The notes under the pieces were generated by a model that was not told the origin of the DNA, ran no database searches, and worked only from the letters and a program-made list of their open reading frames with translations. A stretch of DNA of 64,000 nt, from the NCBI RefSeq assembly GCF_007655135.1, contig NC_045127.1, positions 4,030,001 through 4,094,000 on the forward strand. The letters are read 5' to 3'. Origin of the DNA: Punica granatum (Eukaryota > Streptophyta > Magnoliopsida > Myrtales > Lythraceae). Made by a program: the position numbers and the translations under genes. The stretch's first letter is position 1. Each line of letters opens with the position of its first letter. Below are positions 24,360 through 35,863 of the stretch, one piece after another.

Positions 24360-26782
24360 TAAAACTCGGACAAATACTCCAAAGCTTCAGAGTTATTGTC
24401 ACAGACCTTCCACACTGATCCAACTTCTCCTTCGGAGACAGTACCCCAACTCTTGCAATCATCAAGAAAGTCCAACAGCTTTGAGTAGAAAGAGTCGTAG
24501 TTCAACAGGAACGGAACCGGAAGCTCATAACCTACCCTCTCCAGCTGAATTAGAGCCATAATTTCAAATATCTCATCTAACGTTCCAATTCCACCAGGGA
24601 GAGCAACTACTGCAGCTCTGTCAGAGTTGCTTTTCCTAACTGCAGCGTCCACTGACCCGTGCTTCCGTGTAGAGAAAAATCTGCAAGTTTCTTAAAAATT
24701 AGAAGGCTTAATTATCACCGGAATTTTCTAAAGACAAAACATTCTTTTCTCGATGAGAGAATAGGCTTTTTGTTTTCCATCAACTTTCTATGAATTCTCA
24801 GCAGAATTTTCTAACTTCCAGGAAAACAAAAATAGAGAGTATACCTGCAAGTCAGATAAGATTCTGAAGGTAGGTAAGGGTGATAATTCGAGGTCGTCCA
24901 TTCACTGGCTTCTTTACCTATCTTAAATCCACCAACTGGCTTTCCTGCCTCCAAAGCACCCTTTGTGGCAGCATCCATGAGTCCAGGACCAGCCCCTGAC
25001 CATGAAGTACAGTCCAAAAGTTTGGCGATCTGTTGAATTTCTATAAACAAAGGAAGAGACTCATAAGTATGGATAAACATCGATTGCAGTAAAAAGAATA
25101 TCAGGTAACATCCAAGTCTCTTCTGCAAGGTACTCTGTAGGCCCCCCATCATTATTCGATATGAATGGTCCAGGCCCTTAGACTGGAGACAGAGGTCCAG
25201 TTAGGAGTTAAGGTGCAACTCCACCTTGGGCTAAAGCACACTTTATGCAATTTGATTTATCTAGGCATTGAATTTGAACCGTGTGATAATAACTCCATGA
25301 GAATCAGTTACCAGAAAATCCAAAAAAAAAAAAAAAAAGTTTTAGCTCACACAAGAAGCAAGGAATGAAACTCGTGGAAGGTTGTAGCACTTGCCTCTCG
25401 AGCCAACTTGAACGCCTGCGAATAGTGCAAGTGATCTGGTCCCATCCTGGAGGAACCTAAGTAAACAACTCCCCTCCCGATGTTATTGATGAGGTCATAA
25501 CATCGCTCTATCTCCTTCCTGACCTTTCAACAAACAAAACTGTGTCTGAGCATTTAAGGAGAGCTTAAATAATTTTGGCGAGGGAATGACAAACAGGAAT
25601 GATCTCATACGATTTTATATATTAAGAGAACCAACAGATGCATTTGGACTTGTAATATACACCCAAAGAATTACTAAAGTTGCAGTTTCGACTTACTCCC
25701 ACAGAAATTCAGTTTTCACTCATGCGGTATCATTCATGAACAGTGTCCAAGACATGAATCCTCTTGACAGGAACTGCAAGAAGAACAAGGAGAATGCCAT
25801 GGTTATTGTCAACAAGATGGCATGTATCCATATTTCTTCAACGTAATAGATGAAGATGCTACATATGAAGTTTTCGAAACATATGATGCTACTGATTGCT
25901 GATCTAGGTCACTTCCACTCCAGAAGTTTGGGACTGAAAATAATATAATGACGACAACGAAAGATTCGAGAAATAAAATGATGGGACTTCATTCAATATA
26001 ACTCCCTAGGACTTGACTTGCCATCAAAAGTTGCACATTGCTTGCGGAAAAGATATTGGCAGAGGACATAATTTATGCCAGCCACACACAAGCAGGGGCT
26101 ACGATGTACTGACAATTTTTAAAAATCGGCACCAAATGCATAATATCCTTTAAGAACTCTCAATTACTACTTTCACAGATATAAAGACCTAGACCAGAGA
26201 ATTTTGATAACTGGACTCACATTTTCCTGTTTCCATGACATTCAGTGCTTATTTCATCTGGCTTGCTCATATTGGATACGGAGCAGTTGTTTCCCCAGTG
26301 GACTCAATCGGGGCAAACTTGATCATAGAGATCATGTTCTACCAAACATATCGAAATCGAACTCCATGTAACTAGTCAAATAATAAGACTTCTGCATTCC
26401 TACAAAATGGAGTACGAACATATTTCAAAGTGGCCTTCTCCTCATGAGCAATAAACACTAAACTGAAGCAGCAAGAGAACTAATCATCCGATAATCATAA
26501 TTCTTCATTTCCTGATTCGACTGAAAGTAACAAAAAGCATTTGAACTTTCAAGCAGAATACTCTCATCCCCATACCTCATTCGCACTCTTTCGTTCCTCA
26601 AAATCCGCAGGCTCACACCTGCAGAGCACTGCCCTGCTCTGCGGGCAGGTCTCATGCTTCAAGAAGCTGAAACCCACATCACGCCTCAGTAAACTAGATG
26701 ACCTCTGAAGCTCGAAGCCTCCATTGCGATGCTTCCCGAGTAATGTATGGGAACCCAACGGGCAAAACAGAGAAAAACCCAT
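24359..26782 (-). CDS. LOG-family (lysine decarboxylase-like) protein, plastid-type, C-terminus altered by MITE
   Basis: Putative cytokinin-riboside monophosphate phosphoribohydrolase family; the enzyme releases free cytokinin base from its nucleotide. Exons 26782-26576, 25523-25395, 25029-24845 and 24680-24359 give 280 residues. The first 65 residues or so, rich in Ser, Arg and Leu, look like a transit peptide. Motifs: VVYLGSSRMGP, WSGAGPGLMDAA and ALPGGIGTLDEIFE (201-214, the LOG PGGxGTxxE signature). Intron 2 uses a GC donor (GAG|GCAAGT at 25394). The stop TAG is built from TA of the target duplication plus the terminal G of the inserted MITE, so the original frame is cut short. It resembles the Arabidopsis At1g50575 group rather than the short cytosolic LOG1-8 enzymes, so cytokinin activity itself is not established. 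Confidence 0.87.
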
Positions 26783-27231
26783 AGCTAGGGTGTTAAAGGG
26801 CTGCAAAAAAAATTATGCTTCTCCAGCGAACTCGGCTCAGCAGCTGAGAAAACAACAAAAGGAGCAGACTTTGCCGATCAATGTCGGGAGCTTTGATGAT
26901 TCCGGTGGACAAGTTGGGGACTTGCAGGGATAACGGGGTATTGGGTTCCGATTCTTTCGCTGCCACTGTCGAGCTCCGGAACCTGGAGGACTCGGACGTA
27001 AATATCAAGAGAAGGTGGGGACTTTTTGGTGATTTCATTTGCCAAATGGGCCTCATGGGCCCTTTTGGGGAGCCCAAGCCCGAGGGCATAACTGTAATTT
27101 AGTTAACTAGGGTTTAATGCAATAGCTGAACTGAAGCTCCTCTCGCTCTCCGGACATTACCTAGGAGGTGGTCGGCGGGCATTTTAGACCTTTGCCGTAC
27201 AGGGAGAGCAGGGAGCTGTCAACGGGCCAAA
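26783..27231. promoter_or_regulatory. Head-to-head promoter region between LOG-family and eS8 genes
   Basis: Only 449 bases separate the two start codons. It carries TGGGCC at 27047-27052 and 27056-27061, AGCCCA at 27071-27076 and a telo-box TAGGGTTT at 27108-27115. Site II elements beside a telo-box are the classic combination in plant ribosomal-protein promoters. A plus-strand ORF at 26881-27102 is likely chance. Confidence 0.75.
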
Positions 27232-28708
<1,477 letters not shown>

Positions 28709-30428
28709 ATTTTTGTTACTTGAAAATCATTATTAGACCTTTTCTGTGTCTTTTGTAGTTTCTACTACTTCCCGATGATACTCTGGTTGAGCTGAGATGA
28801 GGCAGGCAGTATATCTCGAGTTGTGTTTGCGAATTTGATTATTGTCATATCTATAGTACTTCTTGTTGTATCAAATAGAATGAACTTGCAGCCTCTCTCA
28901 TTCGTAAATCCTGTGTTCAGCAATATCTGTTTTCAATTCTATGGTGCCCAGTACTTGCAACCTTGGAAACCTGAGTCCCTTGTCTTCTGTGTTCAGCAAT
29001 GTCTGTTTCTGATTCTATGCATTACCGGTAATGTGGCCTTTAAATTCTCAGGGCCTACACATTGCCATGTTTGGCTCACCCACATTACCGGTAATGTGGA
29101 TTGCTCTGGGAATCTACATTACCAGTATAATGGGAAAGAAGTGGGAATGTGGATTACACTCTTATTGCAAATCCTAAATACCGAATCTGCCCTTGCTTCA
29201 TCACCCCTATTCACCATTCACCACCACCTGCACGCAATGTCAACAGCCACAGCCATTGCCGCTGACAGTTACCCGCCACTGTCGTCTCTGCCACTGTTGT
29301 CGCCGTTCTTGTCATGCAATCATCGACGCCCTATTTTTTTTTTCTTCTTCTTTGTCACCTCTTTCCAATCAAGGCACGGAACTTCGATCGAAAAATCTGA
29401 GCTTCGAATCGAGGCAGTGAGGCTTTGACCGAAGCCTCTCCCCCTCGAATCGGAGGATCGGTGCTTCGAATCAGAGCGTAGAGCCTTCATCGAAGCCTTT
29501 GCGCTTTGATTTCGAGGCTCAGAGGCTGATTTTGAAGCTCGGGGGCTTCAATCTGAGCCTTGGGGAGAAGAATGACGGTGAAGGTGGGCTGCCAGTGTGG
29601 GCTATTGGGGTGGCTATGGTTCGTGGGTTGAAGAGGAAAGGGGGCAAAGGGAGATTATAAATGGGGCGTTTCGGTAATTTTGCGCGATGTCCAAACTTTC
29701 AAGGTTGGATTACCTTACCATCAATATAGATTGAACGTGCCAAACATGTCTATGTCGCATTACCGGTAATTTAAACGGTGAGAATCTATCTAATGAGAAT
29801 GAGATTACCACGTTAACATTACCCGGCAATGTACCAATCAAACGCCACCTAAGGTAGTTCCTTGTTGGCGTTCTCGGATCTATATGAGATTTTGCAATTA
29901 TCCCGTTGAGTGCAATTCCGAGTAATTTTCCAGGAAGCAACTTCAATGGAATCATCGTGCCATGGCAAAAAACCTCACCTTAGGGTCATCTATTACCAGT
30001 CACTGGATTATCCCTATGACAATTTTACAAGGTCAACAAAAGAGCTGATGGTCTATACAAGCAACGGCCTACTGTAGATGGAGCTAAACCGAACTTTGGT
30101 TATTTCATTGCTCAAAGCATCAAATTCATGCAGCATCATCCCTCAGATTAGCTAGCTCATGCTTCTCGATCAAGAGACAGATTCATAATGACCTAAAGAA
30201 GCTAAAAAACGTTACATGATAGGCATTACCGATTTCAGCTTTAGCCAGTCCATAAAACTCAGCATATGGTGCAAACTGCAAAGGATTCGAATTCCAACTT
30301 TTCCTTCATCCGGAGAAATCCCATATGTGTGCAACTCGAGAAATGGAAACCGCTGAAATGTCACGGCTAAGGTTTCCTCTTCCCCTGGATTTGAGCAAAG
30401 GAAGGTGATCCTACGCATGGGAAAGTTC
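28709..30428. other. Intergenic region with short duplications and ATTACCGGTAAT repeats
   Basis: It starts with the eS8 3' untranslated region. A 76-base-period duplication (28911-28943 and 28987-29019) is followed by a nonautonomous-transposon-like block described separately. A 201-codon ORF at 28823-29428 crosses these repeats and has no domain, so I reject it as a gene. The right end is the 3' untranslated region of the small membrane-protein gene. Confidence 0.65.
29021..29850. mobile_element. Nonautonomous transposon remnant cluster with ATTACCGGTAAT palindromes
   Basis: The palindrome ATTACCGGTAAT occurs at 29021, 29084 and 29759. Left CATGTTTGGCTC (about 29066) and right GTGCCAAACATG (about 29738) are inverted repeats, and a further outer end (CAAACGCCACC near 29848) is similar. 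Between them is a GC-richer stretch rich in GAAGCC and CTTCGAATC motifs and no protein domain. Boundaries and superfamily are uncertain. Confidence 0.5.
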
Positions 30429-30623
30429 CTACCTTCGGCCATCCCCATACTTCCTCCTCAACTTTTCTTTGACGAATTCACTGCGAGCCTGTATTCGCGC
30501 TCGCTGCGGAGCTGCATTGACGTACCAAAGATGAAGGCCGTAACCGAAAAGTCCAGCCCCAGCAAAGAAGAATCCAACAGTCATTGCGAGCTTCTTTGGT
30601 GTCGAAGGGTAGCAGAGTGTCAT
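30429..30623 (-). CDS. Small single-pass membrane protein, uncharacterised
   Basis: A 64-residue protein in one coding exon. It begins MTLCYPSTPKKLAMTVG and has one hydrophobic segment at about residues 14-36 (glycine and phenylalanine rich). A charged, mostly basic tail follows (ARIQARSEFVKEKLRRKYG). An acceptor-like CGGTGCAG lies nine bases upstream of the ATG, so the leader probably contains an intron. The reading frame upstream lacks another ATG before that acceptor. The pattern of short N-terminus, single helix and basic C-terminus is that of small inner-membrane or ER proteins; I recall similar short proteins in other plants but cannot name a function. Coding support rests on biased composition and plausible architecture. 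Confidence 0.68.
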   Translation of the reverse strand: MTLCYPSTPKKLAMTVGFFFAGAGLFGYGLHLWYVNAAPQRARIQARSEFVKEKLRRKYGDGRR

Positions 30624-32284
30624 CTCCCGCACTGCACCGAGGAATAAAAAACTCAGGCAATGAAAAACGAACACGCTACTGGAACATTGATGATTCAGAA
30701 AATAAGCAGAAAACGATCATTTCGAGGAACTCCAGAGAAGAGGCAGTTAATCCAACATATACAAACGTTTACACCGGCTCTGCTCCTATCTTGAGATTGA
30801 ATTGGGAACTATAAAAATCTTCCCTTTCGTACATCCCAGTAAGAAACAGCATTCATCAAGCAAGATCATATCACCCCCGAAGCTCAAACTACAAGTTCCA
30901 ATATGGAGATTCGTCGGCTCCAACTAAACCAATACTTCTTCTTTCCGTTCTAATGTTCAGTCCAAGTTTCTTTTCTTTCGGGTCAGAAAGTGAAAACAAA
31001 GTAAAAGATGAACATCACGATGAGCAAAAGCTGCAAAACTGCCATCTCTCTGTGGCATTTCATCGAACAGAGAAAGCACACCGCCGGCACGAGCTCAGTG
31101 GAGCCCCAGTATCAGCCTAATCGCAGAACTTTAAGCTTGCAGGGCGACAATTGATTATCGAATTATGACCGAATACGCGTTCAATGCATCGAAAAGGCAT
31201 GTGGAAAACGAGGAACATGTGAGCAGATACCCGCAAAAGGAAGACAATGATGAAGATTGGTGATACAGTGGGACTTGTTTGCCGAAAGTGAGTCAATGGA
31301 GGATGAGATTTTGGTGGGTCTGAGTTGACAAGGTGAGGCGTAAGTCTCTCTCCGCCGTCACGCTCAGCCCTGATCAGCTCACTGGCCGGCAAAGAACCAT
31401 ACGCCGGTGCCGGGCTCAGTTTCTCTTCTATACACAGTCCTCCCTCCTCGCTTGCTATGATATTCACGTAATTTTTCCCTTTCAGTTTTATACAAACCAA
31501 CCACTGACAATAACTAAAAAATAAGTACACAAATAAATCAAAGTTATTTTTGAAATAAGATTGATATTGAAGTGTAATCGCAGTGTTGGCATGGACTGCA
31601 TCGAAATCCGCCGATGCAACTTAACAAGTGCAACACAAATCCGTGATCTATGTGACATAAAAGAAGTGAATGACGCGGAATACCGACTCATTTTCTCCAT
31701 TAGAAAGTGCAATAGTCATAAGGCATACGATCGCAATTCCTAAACAGGATCCCGATAGAGGCTGGAGGAAACAAAATCGAGGACATGGCATTGCTATAAA
31801 ACCAATCGATGATTCAAATCTATATACATTTGAGCAAACGCCTATTCATCATTTTTATTTCAAAAAATAAAATAAAAGGTGTTACAAGCGAGAAGCCACC
31901 AATACTTCTGCAAAGCCTTGATATGTGAAGTTGTTAAGCGCAGATGACAAGGCCGGGCTTCATCAGCCCGAAAATGGTACCTCTCATCACTTCTCGTGGA
32001 AAAACCGTGAAACTATTGAAGCAACTCGGGGTTCAGCATGTCGATGCATTCAGAAATAATGATGGAAACATGCATCGGATTTGACATTTTCCAAGTTCCA
32101 CGTGAGGTAAGCTGTCCCGGCAAATCGCGAAATGTTAATGTCAATGGATGACAGAGAGTGAAGCAACAGTGGACGACCAAGAAGGCAAAGAACACTGTCA
32201 AGGAAGGAATCCCCATTCGGAGCCGATGAAGCTCCACAAATCTTCCCTCTCCTGGAGACATCTAGTTTAGCGATCCATCATATG
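30624..32284. other. Region upstream of the small gene and downstream of XYLT
   Basis: It contains the leader and promoter of the small membrane-protein gene (roughly 30624-31450) and the 3' untranslated region of the xylosyltransferase gene (roughly 31880-32284). Minus-strand ORFs at 31117-31530 and 32013-32261 show no domains and fit untranslated sequence. Confidence 0.6.
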
Positions 32285-34606
32285 TCAACAATTAAGACTT
32301 CTCATGATGTTCCCGAGCTTCTTAATGACTACTGAAGGAGCAGCATATGATCCACGGAGGTTGATGGCGTGGTATTCCAGTCCCTTCCACTGGGCAATTA
32401 GCTCAAAGTGAGGACGCCGAAATTTCTCGCTGATGATCTCGAGAATCACTGTCTTAGGAAGTGCAGACACTGTGTGAGTGAGACCTGCACCGTGTGCACC
32501 GATAATGACTGATGCATCTCGAATGGCTTCCACCTGCTCTTTCATGGGCATATGTGCAAATAATCCATTGATAACATTTATTTTGCAATCTAGATGGTTT
32601 GATGCCCAAATCCGTACAGATTCAAAAACCTCTTGTTCATTGCTTAGCCTCGATTCAACTTTTCCACGGTGGCGAGGATGAGCCAAATAGTCTTCACGCC
32701 GAACAAAGAGGACATTATAACCTGACGCTGAAATCATATTATGGTGCTCGGAAGTCGACAAACCAAAAGATGATTTGATCATCTCTCCAAACTCATGAAG
32801 CCGAGCAGTTTTCTGGTCATCTGCGTTCCGCTGCAAGTCATGAGCCGGTGCTCCATGGCAATCAATTTCCTCAGAAAGCCCCTTGAATAGAGGAGTCTCA
32901 TATCCCAGAGGAGAAAAAATGGCATGGCGAAAGCAAACTGAGCCACTAAAGTTTTTGGCATGTCTAAGGCTTGAAAACAAAGCATCCCATGTTTCTTCTA
33001 GCTGTGTCTGACATATTTAACCAAAGAAAACAGAATCAGATGACATGACAACTTGAGGTGCCAATTGCTACTTCATAAGAAAAACTCAGCCAAGGACAAG
33101 AGCTCTCAATAGAAAAGGATCGTTACATTCCAATCCAAAGCAATCTTCCATTGCAACTTCTAGCTCATCAAAGCTAGCACCCAGAGATGGGATAGCAGTA
33201 TAATAAGAACATCACACTTTGGATCTTAGGAAACTTCTAAACCACATGAATCTTAAAGTGATAGAAGAAGGCATGTGAAGACATACGAATTTGGAGACTT
33301 TAGAAGGCATGCGAAGGTTTATCATTTCCTCAGACATACATACGAAGGTTTATCATTTCCTTAGACATACCTTGCAGTGGCCATCCACAAAGACCAAATG
33401 GGGTCTATACGGCAAGCCGGTAACCCTAGAAGAGACATAGGCACTGTACCAATCAGTGACCGTGTGAAACATATTTGCGTACTCGTACCGAATGACTAGC
33501 AGTGTCGGCTCCTCAACCCACTGCGATCAAGAAGCGTATCACCAATCTAAGGAGAAAAATTGATATGAAATCAAGTATCCAAACGGCATTATCACAATCT
33601 GCTTCCGAACTGATCCTAGTAAATCAAACACTATTGAACTCCTCAATGCACTCACATACCGAAAAGGAATGAACTTTACAGTCCTTGAACTCATTAAGGA
33701 AGATGTTGGTGGGCATTTTCAGTTTCGGTTATAGTGCCTAGAGAACATGATCAATGATTGAAGCTCCGTAATTACATCCATAAAGAAACAAAACCAATTC
33801 AATTGGAAACAAATTTAGATTATCCAATCAGCTGACCTATTGATTCATTGGTACAAACTCATGAATTTCAAAACCCCTAAATCCCGAAAAACCAGCCGCT
33901 GCGGGAACTAAAAAATGCTTACCTGATCGCAGTGGAAATCTCCGGCTTCGACCACTCGAATCGACCCGAGCAGCTCCCCCATTCGATGCCTGTCCACATC
34001 TCCCTTGGGCACGTACATGTCCAAGAGATCACCTTTCAGGAGCTTCCCGCCTCTCCCATACCGATACCGCAATCCCAGATCCACCGCGCCAGCCTCCACC
34101 TCGAACGCACCGTCCTCGAACTCCGGCAGCTCCTCATCCTCTTCCCTCCCGACCACCTCCTCCAGCCTCTCGCCTCCCCTCGAGGCCCTGATCCTCTCGG
34201 GCACCATCCTCAGGCGACCTCCCTCGCACACTGAGCTCCTCAGTGTCTCGCTGTAAAAGCACCGGAACCATCCCCCGCCGCCGCCGCCGGGGGAGGAAGG
34301 GAGGAGGTCGACGCGGCGGGTGAAGCCATTGCCGAAGTAGGCCTCGCATGAATTGACGGGGGGCCTGGGCTGCTGCGTCCATGGGAGGTAGGACGGCAGG
34401 GAGGGCCAGCGCTTGAGCCGGCGGGGTCTGGCGGGATGATGCCGGTCTCCCGCCAAGTTAGAGCGGCGCTCCGTTAAGTGGGAGGTGGGTTCCGTCAACG
34501 GGGAGCGGTTCTCCGTTAAGGGGTAGAAGTAGAGGCAGATGGAGAGGCAGTTAAGGAGGAAGAGGACGACAATGGCTCCGAGGAGAGAGGTTTGTCTTGC
34601 GTTCAT
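32285..34606 (-). CDS. XYLT: Beta-1,2-xylosyltransferase of N-glycans (GT61)
   Basis: Golgi type II membrane enzyme that adds beta-1,2-xylose from UDP-xylose to the core mannose of plant N-glycans. Exons 34606-33923, 33520-33371 and 33007-32285, phase 0 throughout, give 518 residues; Arabidopsis XYLT is 534. A short cytosolic tail is followed by a signal anchor at about residues 8-30 and a Pro/Arg-rich stem. Landmarks: WPSLPSYLPWT, CEAYFGNGFTRRVD, GWFRCFYSETL, MVPERI, CFRHAIFSPLGYET, YNVLFVRREDYLAHPRH, IIGAHGAGLTH (HGAGLTH at 450-456) and the end KWKGLEY-like QWKGLEYHAINL. The G-rich run GGGGGG in the luminal domain agrees with the family. Exon 1 is notably GC-rich. Identification firm. Confidence 0.95.
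33312..33373. repeat. 31-base tandem duplication abutting an XYLT splice donor
   Basis: CGAAGGTTTATCATTTCCTC starts at 33312 and CGAAGGTTTATCATTTCCTT at 33343. Both run into AGACATAC. On the minus strand the second copy contains the donor GTATGTC of exon 2, and the first copy repeats that donor-like sequence inside the intron. Confidence 0.8.
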
Positions 34607-35863
34607 GGCTGCTTACTATTCCCAACACTTACCGGGTTTTTTAAGGAAACTTTTTTAATTTGCCAAAAAAAAAAATAATAATAATCTCCAAACTTTTGAC
34701 ATTTTAATGATTCTAACGTGAAATTAATACATAAAATTTTAATTTGATAATAATTTCAATACGACGTCAAATTTTCCATTAATTTGGATGGAATCGAGGT
34801 CACAGAAGGTTCTCCTGATTCTGAGGGTTGAAGCCACGACCTCGGCTATCACCCTTCGAATGGGGTAGTCGGCGCCCTCCCCCCGATTGGAGTCGCCGGT
34901 GCCCTCTGCGGTCTCCATTCCGTCCAAATTAACGAAAAATTTAACGTTATGCTAGAATTGATGTCAAATCGAAAATTTGTGTATTTTTAAATTAAGGAAA
35001 AAAGTTCGTGATAGAATTGTTAAAATGTAAAATGTTTGTGCTTTTTTTATTATTAACAAAAAAAAAGAATTATTAAGGAGGAAGATCATGTTTAGCACAT
35101 GAGAAATGACCAATAGGGTGACAACATGTGTTTAAATTCGATCGCAAGAACAACGTGCGTTCAAATCTTATTAGTATTTGTTTCTTGATCACGGCACTGC
35201 GAGCTATGCATATGAGATATGGCGAAACCCATCGTTATGGTAATACTTTTGAAATTTGAGAAACGAGGTTTGGTTTCATGTTCTTGTCGTCATACAAGTT
35301 TACATGACAAAAAACTGAGCTAAGATGTCCAATCAGATCTTAATTCTTGATGGTCCCAATTGAAGGAAGCTGAAGGTACAAGCCACAGAGGGTGCCTCCG
35401 AAGCACGAACACTTTGTTCGCTGATATCGAATTGGATATACAATCGTGTTGTCATTACCATTCCAGTTCGAGGGATAGATTATGCTTAGGGAGAGAAGAA
35501 AAGGGGCATAAATCCATCCCACATTATCGCCGTCAGCTGTTATGTCCATACAGATTGATTAGATACACACAAGAATCATAGATTCATAAGTGAACAATAA
35601 TGATAAATATTACAATGACCCAAAAAAGGGAATGACCCCAAATCAGCATGTACCTTTGAACGAACTCGGAGTATCTAAATTACATGACGAATGACTATAC
35701 CTACAAGATCCGAGAGGAAAGAATCTGATGCTGTCCAAGAGTAAGAAAGTGAAGGGGGAGAAAGGAAAACCCGATCGAGACCCATCACGAGGCCCATTGA
35801 CATGAGATCCTCGCATTTGAATCAGCATGTTATCAGATGACCAAGAACTCGTAGGCCACGGTT
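34607..35863. other. Intergenic region between XYLT and GDPDL genes
   Basis: Promoter of the XYLT gene on the left (AT-rich with poly-A runs) and 3' untranslated region of the GDPDL gene on the right. Short ORFs only; no domain or RNA gene seen. Confidence 0.6.

Noticed and set aside
24811..25152. ATG near 25152 as start of a LOG-type protein
   Set aside because: The coding part begins at the acceptor before ATCGCC (25029); upstream residues are intronic and two earlier exons complete the protein.
28823..29428. Plus-strand ORF of 201 codons
   Set aside because: It crosses the eS8 3' untranslated region, a short duplication and transposon-like repeats; no domain and a low-complexity poly-Phe stretch.
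31117..31530. Minus-strand ORF of 137 codons
   Set aside because: Lies in the presumed leader or promoter of the small membrane-protein gene and has no domain.
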